Program-made: the position numbers and the translations under genes | The notes under the pieces: generated by a model | Database searches by the model: none | What the model was told of the DNA's origin: nothing | The model's input: the letters and a program-made list of their open reading frames with translations, nothing else | In this document: one piece after another, positions 8,685 through 17,688 of the stretch | Layout: each line of letters begins with the position of its first letter | Position numbering within the stretch: position 1 is the stretch's first letter | Source of the DNA: Mycolicibacterium tusciae JS617 | GTDB taxonomy: Bacteria; Actinomycetota; Actinomycetes; Mycobacteriales; Mycobacteriaceae | DNA length: 64,000 nt | Assembly: GCF_000243415.2 (NCBI RefSeq) | Contig: NZ_KI912270.1 | Span: 3,844,001 to 3,908,000 of the forward strand | Direction: 5' to 3'

Positions 8685-9896
8685 TTAAACCCTCTCGATG
8701 ATTGTCGCGACACCCATGCCGCCGCCGATGCACAGCGTGATGAGCGCCCGGCGCGCGTTGCGGCGCTCGAGCTCGTCGACCATGGTTCCGGTGATCATGG
8801 CGCCGGTGGCGCCGAGCGGGTGGCCCATCGCGATGGCGCCACCGTTGACGTTGAGCTTCTCGTCGGGGATGTTGAGGTCCTTCTGGAACTTCAGCACCAC
8901 CGAGGCGAACGCCTCGTTCAGCTCGAACAGGTCGATATCGTCGACGGTCAGTCCCGCGCGGTCCAGCACCTTGCGGGTGGCCGGCGTCGGGCCCGTCAGC
9001 ATGATGACGGGATCAGCACCACTGGTGGCTGTCGCCACGATGCGCGCCCGTGGAGTCAGACCCTGTGACTTGCCCGCACTCTCACTACCGACGAGCACCA
9101 GCGCGGCGCCGTCGACGATGCCGGAGCTGTTGCCGCCGGTATGGACGTGGTTGATCCGCTCGACGTTGTGGTACTTCTGCAGCGCAACGTCGTCGAAGCC
9201 GCCCATCGCGCCGATACCGTCGAATGCGGTCTTGAGCTTGCCAAGGCCCTCGAGCGTCGTGTCGGCGCGCATGTGCTCGTCGTGGTCGAGGATGACCAGG
9301 CCGTTCTGGTCCTTGACCGGGACGACGGACTTGGCGAAGTAGCCGCCCGACCATGCCGCGGCGGCCTTCTCCTGGCTGCGCAGCGCGTAGCGGTCGACGT
9401 CCTCGCGGGAGAAGCCTTCGATCGTGGCGATCAGGTCGGCGCCGATGCCCTGCGGGACGAAGCCGATGCGGTAGTTGGTCTCGGGGTCCAGTGCCCAGGC
9501 ACCGCCGTCGGAGCCCATCGGAACGCGGCTCATCGATTCGACGCCGCCGGCCAGCACCAGATCGTCCCAGCCGGAGCGGACTTTCTGCGCTGCGGTGTTG
9601 ACGGCCTCCAGGCCGGACGCGCAGAAGCGGTTGAGCTGGAATCCGCCGGTGGTCTCGGGCAGCTTGGCCACCAGCGCCGCGGTGCGGGCGATGTCGCCGC
9701 CCTGGTCGCCGACGGGCGACACGACGCCGAGGATGAGATCGCTGATCAGGTTCTCGTCCAGGTCGGGGAAACGGGTGCGCAGTTCGTCGATCAGGCCGAC
9801 GACCAGGTTGACGGGCTTGACCTCATTGAGGGCGCCGTTCTTGTTCTTGCCGCGAGGCGTGCGAATGGCCTCGTAGATGAAGGCTTCTTCAGACAT
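8685..9896 (-). CDS. fadA: FadA: acetyl-CoA acyltransferase (3-ketoacyl-CoA thiolase)
   Basis: The 403-residue thiolase has the nucleophile Cys92 in [11 protein letters not shown], the active-site His359 in [11 protein letters not shown] and the acid/base Cys389 in TLCIGGGMG. It catalyses the last step of fatty-acid beta-oxidation as partner of FadB, encoded immediately downstream. It is the first gene of the minus-strand operon. The upstream region contains CCAACCTGTTGG (9982-9993) and is cut off at 10,015 by an IS30-family insertion, which may alter native regulation. Confidence 0.96.
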   Translation of the reverse strand: MSEEAFIYEAIRTPRGKNKNGALNEVKPVNLVVGLIDELRTRFPDLDENLISDLILGVVSPVGDQGGDIARTAALVAKLPETTGGFQLNRFCASGLEAVNTAAQKVRSGWDDLVLAGGVESMSRVPMGSDGGAWALDPETNYRIGFVPQGIGADLIATIEGFSREDVDRYALRSQEKAAAAWSGGYFAKSVVPVKDQNGLVILDHDEHMRADTTLEGLGKLKTAFDGIGAMGGFDDVALQKYHNVERINHVHTGGNSSGIVDGAALVLVGSESAGKSQGLTPRARIVATATSGADPVIMLTGPTPATRKVLDRAGLTVDDIDLFELNEAFASVVLKFQKDLNIPDEKLNVNGGAIAMGHPLGATGAMITGTMVDELERRNARRALITLCIGGGMGVATIIERV

Positions 9897-9981
9897 GAAG
9901 ATATTTCCTGTTCAGATGGGTTTTGTTGGGAGCCGGCCCACATGGGCGGTAGTCCTCTAACTCGCAGCCTAACAGCCTCGG

Positions 9982-9993
9982 CCAACCTGTTGG
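9982..9993. promoter_or_regulatory. Short palindrome upstream of fadA
   Basis: CCAACCTGTTGG is a 5-bp perfect inverted repeat with a 2-bp spacer, located 86-97 bp upstream of the fadA ATG, followed by TTGGTCGGTC half-repeats. It could be a regulator site for the fadAB operon. No regulator gene adjoins it, so this is tentative. Confidence 0.35.
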
Positions 9994-10014
9994 TTGGTCG
10001 GTCTAAGTACCGCG

Positions 10015-10034
10015 CGAACGTGGGTTACCCGCAC
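10015..10034 (+). repeat. Left terminal inverted repeat of the IS30-family element
   Basis: CGAACGTGGGTTACCCGCAC is identical to the reverse complement of 12,669-12,688. It lies 60 bp outside the transposase start, between the fadA promoter region and the IS coding region. Confidence 0.85.
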
Positions 10035-10093
10035 ACGAATCGCGGGGCGGATTCATACGGTCAGTGCAATATCTGTGATCAGAGGGGTTGCAC

Positions 10094-11140
10094 ATGCCGA
10101 GTGGTTATCCGCATTCGAGGTCGACGCGGCGGGAGTTGTTCGATCGGGTCTGCCTGGGTGAGCCGTTGGAGCGGGTGGCCAGGGACATGGGCGTGTCGAC
10201 TACGGCGGCGAGTCTGTGGTGGCGTCAGGCTGGCGCAATGCCACTACTGCGCGGACAGAACTCCGAGAGAACCCACGGCCTGATCACCTCCGGCGATCCC
10301 GACCGTCTCGGCGGCCGGGGGCATCGCCTCAGCCTGGATGAACGCATCGAGATCATGCGCGGCCGCGACAACGGGCTCACCTACGAACGGATCGGCGAGA
10401 AGATCGGCCGGGACGCCAGCGTCGTCTGGCGAGAAGTGCACCGCAACAGCAACCCTGACGGGGATTACCACGCCGGGATGGCCCATGCCCGGGCTGCTCA
10501 GAAGGCCAAGCGTCCCAAGGGGTTCACCCTCGATGACCCGGTGCTGTGCGCCATGATCGAAACGGCGATGGACGACGGGTGGAGTCCGAAGCTGATCTCC
10601 GAGCTGTTGGTCCGCGATCATCCCGATGACAAGCTGGCACGGGTGAGCCACGAAACCATCTACAAATGCCTCTACGTCCAAACCCGTGGTCAACTCCGGG
10701 CTGACCTGCACAAGTGTCTATCGACCAAACGGGCGGCCCGTAAACCCCACCGGTCGGTCACCCGTGCCGGCGTCTATCCACCGGGATCGGTCTTCACCAT
10801 CCGTGATCGCCCCGCCGAGGCCGCCGACCGGGCAGTGCCCGGGCACTGGGAGGGAGACTTGATCATGGGCGCCGGAAATACCAGTGCCATAGGCACATTG
10901 GTGGAGCGCAGTACTCGGTTCACCATCCTGTTACACCTGCCCGCCGATCACACCGCCGAGTCGGTGGCCACCGCGATGATCGGGGCGATGAGCGAGCTGC
11001 CGGCGCACCTGCGGCGCACCATCACCTGGGACCGGGGCAGCGAGATGGCCAACTGGCGCACCATCGATCTGCAACTGCAGGCGCCGGTCTACTTCTGCGA
11101 TCCTCACTCGCCCTGGCAACGGGGCACCAACGAGAACACC
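10094..11140 (+). pseudogene. IS30-family transposase, 5' part (split by IS110 insertion)
   Basis: Codons 1-349 of a DDE transposase. The ATG at 10,094 is chosen because AGAGGGG precedes it by 6 nt. The N-terminal helix-turn-helix region (RRELFDRVCLGEPLERVARD and the LSLDERIEIMRGRDNGLTYE segment) is followed by the catalytic core: Asp in WEGDL, Asp in TWDRGSE and Glu in QRGTNEN. The coding frame is intact up to the codon after GluAsn; the nested element begins directly after codon 349. All three catalytic acids survive but the C-terminal helix region is lost. Read-through into the nested element gives an aberrant tail ending at 11,302. Confidence 0.88.
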
Positions 11141-11384
11141 TATTGGTGCACAGTGTTAGAACCGGACGGTTTCGACGGGAGCCGACCCGGTGAGCTGCTC
11201 GGTGACTCGGAAAACACGTGCCGTGAATGGCCTTCCGTTGATTTGTCCACAGCGGCTCGAGGCAAGAGCCCTGACCGGTGTGACCTGATAGAAGCCTGCT
11301 GAGCCTTCAACTCGCAATAGGTCTGTCCACCGGGCAGAGCCCCCGCCATCGTCCCGTCACCCGGATGAGCGGAGGGACATTTCG
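11141..11384 (+). ncRNA. Candidate bridge RNA region of the IS110-family element
   Basis: This is the 244-bp noncoding left end of the element. IS110-group elements of the IS621 type encode here a structured guide RNA whose two loops recognise target and donor DNA. Locally pairable segments are visible, for example GGCTC/GAGCC around a 7-nt loop GAGGCAA and ACCGG...CCGGT near the left end. The exact ends and loops cannot be set by eye. The call rests on position and family knowledge, not on a covariance search. Confidence 0.5.
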
Positions 11385-12449
11385 ATGGTGACAGTAGGGA
11401 TCGACCCACACAAGCACGTCCATGTTGCGGTGGCTGTCGATGCTCGCGGTAATCGCATAGGCAAGCCGCTGACCGTGAAAAACGATGGGCTGCTGATTAC
11501 CGCGGTGCTCACCTGGATTCGCGCGATCACGGACGCCACCCCAGTGACCTGGGCCATCGAAGACGGTCACGGCTTTGCCCGCCGGCTGGCCGATGGACTG
11601 CTGCTTGCGGGTCAAGAGGTGGTGTGGGTTCCTAGCCGGCTGACCGCCGCGCATCGTAAGTTGCACGCCGCCACGGGCTCCAAGTCAGATGCCATCGATG
11701 CCGTCGCGGCCGCACATGCCGCGATCGCGACACCGGATCTGACCCGCCATCGCATCGACGAGCGGGTCCGCGAACTCCGCGTTCTCACCGACTACCGTGC
11801 TGACCTCGTCAAACGCCGCACCATGATGATCAACCAGCTCAAGGCGCAATCGCATCTGTGGCTTGACCACACGCCCGGCGACCTGGCGCGGGCCAAGGTA
11901 GTAGCGGCGTTGACCGCGCGGCTCGAAGCCGCAGAGGTGGGCATCCACGTACGACAGGTGATCGTCACGATGATCAGCGAGCTCGCCGAGGCCAACAACC
12001 GCATCCACGATCTCGACATCAGGATCAAAGAGCTCGTCACGCCCCTTACGCCGAACCTGTTGGCAATAACCGGGATCAGCCACAACTCCGCAGCGGTGCT
12101 GCTCTCCGAAATCGGTGACATCGAACGGTTTTCGAGCTCAGCCAAACTAGCCCGCTACACCGGGTGCGCTCCGATTCCCGTCTATTCATCAGACAACGAA
12201 CGTCACCGACTTCATCGAGGCGGCAACCGCCGTCTCAACAGCGTCCTTTACACGGCGGCGATCGTGCAGACACGCTTCAACCCGGCGGCTCAAAAACTCA
12301 TCGCACGCCAAGAACCGACGAAGGGTGCCCGCGGCGCCAGACGCATCCTCAAGCGCCACCTCGTCGATGTGATCTACCGAGCGATGCACACCGACCAAGC
12401 CTCCTGGCAGCACCAAATCGCCAGATGCCAACCACTCGCATTGACATAG
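11385..12449 (+). CDS. IS110-family recombinase (DEDD/Tnp20)
   Basis: The 354-residue recombinase is intact. The N-terminal RuvC-like DEDD domain shows Asp7 in GIDPHKHVHVA, Glu59 in WAIEDGHG, and Asp102 and Asp105 in GSKSDAIDA. The C-terminal Transposase_20 domain shows LLAITGISHNSAAVLLSEIG, the probable nucleophilic serine region YSSDNE (Ser268/269) and HRGGNRRLNSVLY. GGAGGG at about 11,371-11,376 precedes the ATG. It catalyses RNA-guided strand exchange without target duplication in characterised relatives. It appears potentially active. Confidence 0.93.
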   Translation: MVTVGIDPHKHVHVAVAVDARGNRIGKPLTVKNDGLLITAVLTWIRAITDATPVTWAIEDGHGFARRLADGLLLAGQEVVWVPSRLTAAHRKLHAATGSKSDAIDAVAAAHAAIATPDLTRHRIDERVRELRVLTDYRADLVKRRTMMINQLKAQSHLWLDHTPGDLARAKVVAALTARLEAAEVGIHVRQVIVTMISELAEANNRIHDLDIRIKELVTPLTPNLLAITGISHNSAAVLLSEIGDIERFSSSAKLARYTGCAPIPVYSSDNERHRLHRGGNRRLNSVLYTAAIVQTRFNPAAQKLIARQEPTKGARGARRILKRHLVDVIYRAMHTDQASWQHQIARCQPLALT

Positions 12450-12456
12450 AACCATC

Positions 12457-12621
12457 AACCGGCTCCTGCGGTTCTGGTTCGAGAAGGGCGCCGACCTGAG
12501 CATGCACACCAAGGCCGACCTCAAACGGATCCAAGACAAACTCAACACCCGACCCCGACCTACCTTGGACCTCGACACGCCCGCCGACCGACTCGCCGCA
12601 CTCATCGACCAAGCAGCCTGA
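12457..12621 (+). pseudogene. IS30-family transposase, 3' part (54 codons)
   Basis: This in-frame continuation of the transposase at 10,094 begins at codon 350 (NRLLRFWFEKGADLSMHTKA) and ends with LAALIDQAA and a TGA. It carries the normal IS30 C-terminal segment after the catalytic Glu, including KLNTRPRPTLDLDTPADRL. It has no start codon of its own and is separated from the 5' part by the IS110 copy. Confidence 0.88.
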
Positions 12622-12668
12622 CCAACAGCCGACGTTGCATTGACCGCTTGACAACGCCCGGGATCTGC

Positions 12669-12688
12669 GTGCGGGTAACCCACGTTCG
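12669..12688 (-). repeat. Right terminal inverted repeat of the IS30-family element
   Basis: This is the exact reverse complement of 10,015-10,034. It ends 23 bp before the dapC start codon, so the insertion truncates the native dapC promoter region or supplies a new one. Confidence 0.85.
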
Positions 12689-12711
12689 TCGCAGCACTAG
12701 GCTCGGGACCC

Positions 12712-13896
12712 GTGACAGTCCGCCGCCTGCAGCCCTATTCGGTCACGATCTTCGCCGAGACGTCGGCACTGGCCGCGCGCCTCGGCGCGGTGAACCTGGG
12801 CCAGGGCTTCCCCGACGAGGACGGTCCGCCCGCGATGCTCAAGGTCGCCGAGAACGCGATCGCCGACGGCGTCAACCAGTACCCACCGGGCCTGGGCATC
12901 GCGCCGCTGCGAGAGGCGATCGCTGCGCAGCGCAAGCGGAACTTCGGCACCGAGTACGACCCCGACACGGAGATCCTGGTGACGGTCGGCGCCACCGAAG
13001 CGATTGCCGCCGCAGTGATGGGCCTTGTGGAGCCCGGCTCGGAAGTGCTGTTGATCGAACCGTTCTACGACTCGTACTCCCCCGTGATCGCGATGGCAGG
13101 CTGCGAGCGGCGGGCAGTGCCGATGATTCAGGACGGTCGCGGCTTCGCCATCGATGTCGACGGATTGCGCCGCGCCGTGACGCCCAAGACCAAAGCGCTG
13201 ATCGTCAACTCGCCACACAACCCGACGGGCATGGTCGCCAGCGATGCCGAACTCCAGGCGTTGGCCCAACTCGCCGTCGACAAGGACCTCCTGGTCATCA
13301 CCGACGAGGTCTACGAGCACCTGGTGTTCGACGATCACAAGCACATCCCGCTGGCCAACTACCCCGGTATGGCCGAACGCACCATCACCATCTCGAGCGC
13401 GGCGAAGATGTTCAATGTCACCGGCTGGAAGATCGGATGGGCCTGCGGCCCTGCCGAACTGATCGCAGGCGTGCGCGCCGCCAAGCAGTACCTGACCTAC
13501 GTCGGCGGGTCACCGTTTCAGCCCGCGGTGGCCTACGCACTCAACACCGAAGACGCATGGGTGGCGACACTGCGAGACTCACTGCAGGCCAAGCGCGACA
13601 AACTGGGTTCCGCGCTGTCCGACATCGGCTTCGAGGTCCACGACAGCTTCGGCACCTATTTTCTGTGCGCCGACCCCCGCCCGCTGGGGTTCGACGACAG
13701 CACGGAGTTCTGCGCGCACCTCCCCGAGAAGGCGGGGGTGGCGGCAATCCCTATGTCAGCGTTCTGCGACGCCGGCGCCGCGCACGCCGACGCGTGGAAC
13801 CATCTGGTGCGCTTTGCGTTCTGCAAGCGTGACGACACCCTCGATGAGGCGATCCGCCGGCTGTCGTCGATGCGACGTGACGGGCACCATCTGTGA
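12712..13896 (+). CDS. dapC: Pyridoxal-phosphate aminotransferase, DapC-like
   Basis: The 394-residue class I/II aminotransferase matches the gene next to fadA in M. tuberculosis (Rv0858c, N-succinyldiaminopimelate aminotransferase of lysine and peptidoglycan synthesis). The PLP lysine is Lys232 in SSAAKMFNVTGWKIGW; NSPHNPTG (166-173) and DEVYEHL (199-205) are the other cofactor motifs. Translation starts at a GTG (12,712) close to the IS30 right end. A general methionine or kynurenine aminotransferase activity cannot be excluded by sequence. Synteny with fadA supports dapC despite the IS insertion. Confidence 0.85.
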   Translation: MTVRRLQPYSVTIFAETSALAARLGAVNLGQGFPDEDGPPAMLKVAENAIADGVNQYPPGLGIAPLREAIAAQRKRNFGTEYDPDTEILVTVGATEAIAAAVMGLVEPGSEVLLIEPFYDSYSPVIAMAGCERRAVPMIQDGRGFAIDVDGLRRAVTPKTKALIVNSPHNPTGMVASDAELQALAQLAVDKDLLVITDEVYEHLVFDDHKHIPLANYPGMAERTITISSAAKMFNVTGWKIGWACGPAELIAGVRAAKQYLTYVGGSPFQPAVAYALNTEDAWVATLRDSLQAKRDKLGSALSDIGFEVHDSFGTYFLCADPRPLGFDDSTEFCAHLPEKAGVAAIPMSAFCDAGAAHADAWNHLVRFAFCKRDDTLDEAIRRLSSMRRDGHHL

Positions 13897-13906
13897 CGAT
13901 GGACGG

Positions 13907-15127
13907 GTGGCAGAACCCGGCAGGCCGATAGCGCCGACCCTCCTGGCCCGGATCGACGATCTGTTGGCGGGGATAGAGGCCGACCTCGAGGCCCGTTACC
14001 CCGGTGACGGCGCCACCGCCCAACCCGTGCACACCGTGTATGTCAGCGCCGCCGATGCCACCGTCGACACCCCGACGGACTGGGGTGCGGCCGCCACCGA
14101 ACTGCTCGAGACCAACATCGATCTCCTCGTGGAACTCGGCGGCGAGGATGCCGTCGACGCCGCGCGACAGCGGCTGGCGTCCGCGCCGATCCAGGACCTG
14201 CGCCTGGATTTCGAAGACGGTTACGGACGCCGGCCCGACGACACCGAAGACCGCGACGCGCGGCGCGCGGGCCGCACACTCGCTGCGCTGGGCACCGACC
14301 TCTGCGGCATCCGCATCAAGGGCCTGACGTCCGCCGAACGCAAACGCGCCGTCCGCACCCTCGAGTTGGTGCTCGACGCCGCCGGCCACGTCCCCCCGGG
14401 CTTCGTGTTCACCGTCCCCAAGGTGCGGGCGGCCGAACAGGCCACCGCCGCGGTCTGGCTCTGCGAGGCGCTCGAACAAGCGCACGGACTGTCCGACGGC
14501 ACCCTGCGATTCGAGTTGCAGATCGAGAGCCCGCAGGCGATCCTCGGTGCCGACGGCACCGCCACCGTCGCCAAAGCGCTGCACCGAAGTAACGGGCGGT
14601 GCATCGGATTACATTATGGGACTTATGATTACAGCGCAGCGTGCGGCATCGCGCCGCAGCATCAATCGCTCGACCATCCGGTCGGCGACCATGCGAAGGC
14701 CGTCATGCTGACCGCCGCGGCGCAGACCGGAGTGCGCGTCGTCGACGGGTCCACGCAGGTAACGCCTGCGGGCACCACCCGGCAGATACGGTCGGCAATC
14801 CGCCGCCACCATCACCTCGTCATCCGGTCGCTGGAACGCGGCTACTACCAGGGCTGGGATATGCACCCTGGACACCTCGTCACCCGCTGGCTCGCCACGA
14901 TCACGTTCTTCCGGGCGGCGCTGGCGGCGGCCGCACCCCGCCTGCAGGCCTACCTCGACCGCCGCGGCGGCGCGATCGTCGACGAGCCAGCCACCGCGGA
15001 GGCGCTCGCAAGCGTCGTGTTGCGCGGGCTCGCCGTCGACGCGTTCACCCTCGACGATGTGCTGGCCGCCGCCCCTGGCGCCGACATCACCGTCCTGCGA
15101 AACCTGAAGGAACGCAAGCTGTCATGA
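13907..15127 (+). CDS. HpcH/HpaI aldolase or citrate-lyase-like protein (DUF6986)
   Basis: The 406-residue protein resembles the malyl-CoA/citrate lyase-like TIM-barrel superfamily: DLRLDFEDGYG (Asp/Glu metal site), RFELQIESPQAIL (catalytic-strand Glu), and GLHYGTYDYSAACGI. The GTG at 13,907 is the best start because upstream codons lie inside dapC. It overlaps the allantoicase start by ATGA (15,124-15,127), so it is part of the allantoin operon. I infer it acts on glyoxylate or a ureidoglycolate-derived product; no reaction is proven by the sequence. Confidence 0.75.
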   Translation: MAEPGRPIAPTLLARIDDLLAGIEADLEARYPGDGATAQPVHTVYVSAADATVDTPTDWGAAATELLETNIDLLVELGGEDAVDAARQRLASAPIQDLRLDFEDGYGRRPDDTEDRDARRAGRTLAALGTDLCGIRIKGLTSAERKRAVRTLELVLDAAGHVPPGFVFTVPKVRAAEQATAAVWLCEALEQAHGLSDGTLRFELQIESPQAILGADGTATVAKALHRSNGRCIGLHYGTYDYSAACGIAPQHQSLDHPVGDHAKAVMLTAAAQTGVRVVDGSTQVTPAGTTRQIRSAIRRHHHLVIRSLERGYYQGWDMHPGHLVTRWLATITFFRAALAAAAPRLQAYLDRRGGAIVDEPATAEALASVVLRGLAVDAFTLDDVLAAAPGADITVLRNLKERKLS

Positions 15128-16086
15128 CAGATTCGGCACCGGATTTCACCTGGCTTCCCGACCTGGCGCTGCGCACGGCGGGCGGCGCGGTCGTGTGGGC
15201 CAACGACGATTCGTTCGCCGAGAAGGAGAACCTGATCAAGCCGGGGCCTGCGAAGTATCAGCCGGCCACGTTCGGACACCGCGGTCAGATCTATGACGGC
15301 TGGGAGACCCGGCGCCGCCGCCAACCCGGCTTCGATGAAGCGATCGTACGACTCGGTGTGCCCGGGTTGATCCGCGGCGTGGTCATCGACACGGCGTGGT
15401 TCAAGGGCAACTTCCCGCCGGAGGCATCGCTGGACGCACTGGAGGTCGACGGCTATCCCACCGCGGAACAACTTGCCACCGAACCGGATTGGGTGAGCCT
15501 CGTCGAACGCGTCAAGATCTACGGCGACAGCCGCAATCCGTTCGAGGTGTTCTCCGATCGGCGGTGGACGCACGTGCGGTTACGCATCTATCCCGACGGC
15601 GGCGTGGCACGGCTGCGCGTCCATGGCGAGGGCAGGCCCGACCGACGCTTCCTCGCCGTCGGCCCTGTCGACCTGGCCGCACTGGAGAACGGTGGGCTGG
15701 TGCTGGACTGCTCGAATCGGTTCTATAGCTCGCCGCAGAACCTGATATTCCCCGGACTCGCCAAGGTCATGGGCGACGGCTGGGAGACTGCGCGCCGACG
15801 CGACGGCGGCAACGACTGGGTGCATATCCGGCTGGCCGGGCCCGGCCGAATACGGCTGGTGGAGATCGACACCTCCTACTTCATCGACAACAGTCCCGCG
15901 GCGGCATCGCTGACGGGGCTTGACTCCCACGGGGAATGGGTGGAACTGCTTCCCCGGACCGACCTCTTGCCCGACACCCGGCACCGCTTCCTGGTCGACA
16001 CCGAGGCGACCGTTTCCGAGGCCCGGATGGATATCTACCCCGACGGTGGGCTGGCCCGGCTGCGGATGTTCGGTTACTTGCCGTGA
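15124..16086 (+). CDS. alc: Allantoicase
   Basis: The 320-residue protein would hydrolyse allantoate to ureidoglycolate and urea. It has the allantoicase two-repeat structure: WANDDSFAEKENLI with TRRRRQPGFDEAIVRLGVPG in the first half, and SNRFYSSPQNLIFPG with WETARRRDGGNDWVHIRLAG in the second. Both repeats end in an RIYPDGGVARLR-like strand. It overlaps the upstream aldolase-like gene by 4 bp (ATGA) and the downstream puuE-like gene by 4 bp (GTGA), showing translational coupling in one operon. Confidence 0.93.
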   Translation: MTDSAPDFTWLPDLALRTAGGAVVWANDDSFAEKENLIKPGPAKYQPATFGHRGQIYDGWETRRRRQPGFDEAIVRLGVPGLIRGVVIDTAWFKGNFPPEASLDALEVDGYPTAEQLATEPDWVSLVERVKIYGDSRNPFEVFSDRRWTHVRLRIYPDGGVARLRVHGEGRPDRRFLAVGPVDLAALENGGLVLDCSNRFYSSPQNLIFPGLAKVMGDGWETARRRDGGNDWVHIRLAGPGRIRLVEIDTSYFIDNSPAAASLTGLDSHGEWVELLPRTDLLPDTRHRFLVDTEATVSEARMDIYPDGGLARLRMFGYLP

Positions 16087-16991
16087 GCGACTACCCGCGC
16101 GACATGGTCGGCTACGGCGCGCACCCGCCCGATCCGCAGTGGCCCGGCGGTGCCGTTATCGCCGTCCAGTTCGTGCTCAATTACGAAGAGGGCGCCGAAA
16201 ACTGCGTACTGGACGGTGACCCGGCTTCGGAGACGTTCCTGTCCGAGATCACCCCCGCCGAGCCCTTCGGCAACCGGCACATGAGCATGGAGTCCCTCTA
16301 CGAGTACGGCTCGCGGGCCGGATTATGGCGGGTGCTGCGGATTTTCGAGGACCGGGGTCTGCCGCTGACAATCTTCGCGGTCGCCCGCGCGATGCAACGC
16401 AACCCCGAAGCCGTCGCAGCCTTTCTTCAACTGGGCCATGAGATCGCCTGCCACGGGCTGCGGTGGAAGTCCTACCAGTTGACCGCAAAGGACACCGAGC
16501 GCGCGCATATGGCCGAAGCCGTCGCCATCCTCACCGAGCTGACCGGATCGCGTCCGCTCGGCTGGTACACCGGTCGTGATTCGCCGCACACCCGCGACCT
16601 GGTCGTCGAGCACGGCGGCTTCATCTATGACTCCGACTCCTACGCCGACGACCTGCCCTACTGGGTGCGGGTACGCGATAGGGATCACCTCGTCGTGCCC
16701 TACTCATTGGACACCAATGACATGCGCTTCGCGTCGGCCGCGGGATTCGCCAATGGGGACGAGTTCTTCGCGCACCTGCGCGACGCGTTCGACGTGCTCT
16801 ACGCCGAAGGCGTTGCGGGCCGACCCAAGATGCTGTCGATCGGTCTGCATTGCCGCATCGTCGGGCGCCCTGCGCGGGCCGCTTCGCTGCAGCGGTTTCT
16901 CGATCATGTGCAGGCCCATGACGGGGTCTGGATTGCGCGACGCATCGAGATCGCGCAACATTGGCGCGGCACTCACCCTCCAAACGTGTAG
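16083..16991 (+). CDS. puuE: PuuE-type allantoinase (polysaccharide-deacetylase fold)
   Basis: The 302-residue protein matches the NodB-like, cofactor-independent allantoinase PuuE that opens allantoin to allantoate. Characteristic segments are FVLNYEEGAENCVLDGD, EYGSRAGLWRVLRIFEDRGLP, HEIACHGLRWKSYQL and GWYTGRDSPHTRDLVVEHGG. It starts at a GTG whose last bases form the alc stop. Together with alc it gives a two-step route from allantoin to ureidoglycolate. Its 3' end overlaps by 19 bp the convergent racemase gene. Confidence 0.92.
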   Translation: MSDYPRDMVGYGAHPPDPQWPGGAVIAVQFVLNYEEGAENCVLDGDPASETFLSEITPAEPFGNRHMSMESLYEYGSRAGLWRVLRIFEDRGLPLTIFAVARAMQRNPEAVAAFLQLGHEIACHGLRWKSYQLTAKDTERAHMAEAVAILTELTGSRPLGWYTGRDSPHTRDLVVEHGGFIYDSDSYADDLPYWVRVRDRDHLVVPYSLDTNDMRFASAAGFANGDEFFAHLRDAFDVLYAEGVAGRPKMLSIGLHCRIVGRPARAASLQRFLDHVQAHDGVWIARRIEIAQHWRGTHPPNV

Positions 16992-17688
16992 TCCTTCGGC
17001 AGCGGTGCGGCGAACTCGCCGCGCTTCGACGTCCCAAGGCCCATGGCGACCAGCGACTGCACGGTCAGCGTCGCGGCCGTGACACCGTCGACCACGGGAC
17101 CCCCAGTTCGGTCGAGATCGACGCGCACATGTCGGCCATTCCCGCGCATCCCAGCACCACGACGTCGGACCCGTCGGATTCGACCGCTTCACGACAGGCT
17201 TCGGTGACCATCTTGCGGGCATCGGGATCGGTGTCGAGATCGAGCACGGCAATCTCACACCCGTGGATGCCCCGGCAGAACCGTTGCATCCCATAATGTT
17301 CGGCAAGGTCCGCGGCGCGGCCCATGGTGCGGGCCAGCGTGGTCACCACACTGAACCCGCGACCAAGGTGACTTGCGGTGTGCATGGCCGCCTCCGCGAT
17401 ACCGATAACCGGACCTCGCGCGATCTCACGGGCGGCATCCAGACCAGGATCACCGAAGCAGGCAATCACATAGCCGTCGATACCCTGGCTCTCGCCACGC
17501 TCGATCGCCCGCAGGAGTCCGGGCACGCTCATCGCCTCGTCGTAATGGCTCTCGATCGACGGTGGCCCGTATTCCGAGGTGACGCCGGTGACCGAGGTGC
17601 CGGGTGCGACGACGGCACGCGCACACTGCTCGATCGTGGCCGTCATCGCCTCGGTGGTGTTGGGGTTGATGACCCAGATCTGTGTCAC
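16973..17688 (-). pseudogene. Hydantoin/allantoin racemase family gene with -1 frameshift
   Basis: The GTG at 17,688 begins MTQIWVINPNTTEAMTATI, the signature start of the Asp/Glu/hydantoin racemase superfamily; YVIACFGDPGL carries the first catalytic Cys and VVLGCAGMADM the second. After STELGVP the frame turns to WSTVSRPRR and stops at 17,065. One additional C in the CCC run (17,096-17,105) restores VVDGVTAA...TSKRGEFAAPLPKDY and a TGA at 16,973, the normal family ending. The gene is either recently broken or affected by a sequencing indel. Allantoin racemase fits the cluster. It overlaps the permease stop by GTGA. Confidence 0.82.

Larger units (their letters stand above)
11141..12455 (+). 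mobile_element. IS110-family insertion sequence nested in IS30 transposase
   Basis: Boundaries are deduced from the interrupted host gene: removing 11,141-12,455 rejoins GAGAACACC to AACCGGCTC and restores an uninterrupted 403-codon IS30 transposase with a one-base ambiguity at the edge. There is no terminal inverted repeat or target duplication, as is usual for IS110 elements. The 1,315-bp copy has a long 5' leader (244 bp) and only 6 bp after the recombinase stop, the arrangement of the IS110 subgroup with the guide RNA in the left end. Confidence 0.9.
10015..12688 (+). mobile_element. IS30-family insertion sequence, interrupted by an IS110-family element
   Basis: The element is bounded by 20-bp perfect terminal inverted repeats at 10,015-10,034 and 12,669-12,688, with weaker similarity continuing inwards. 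It contains one transposase gene split into 10,094-11,140 and 12,457-12,621 by a nested 1,315-bp IS110-family copy. Removing that copy leaves about 1.36 kb, a plausible size for IS30. A clear target duplication is not evident; at most a 2-bp CG flanks both ends. It sits between fadA and dapC, which are neighbours in M. tuberculosis, so it is a late insertion. Confidence 0.85.

Noticed and set aside
9982..10003. Inner similarity of the IS30 ends as longer terminal repeats
   Set aside because: Similarity beyond 20 bp is patchy, so only the 20-bp perfect part is called.
11160..11215. Short matches between the IS110 leader and its target as proof of guide loops
   Set aside because: Matches are only 7-8 nt, in the reverse order to that expected, and could be chance; kept as a testable hint, not as a feature.
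11141..11302. Continuation of the IS30 transposase reading frame to 11,302
   Set aside because: This tail is read from the IS110 leader and has no IS30 homology; the true C-terminus is at 12,457-12,621.
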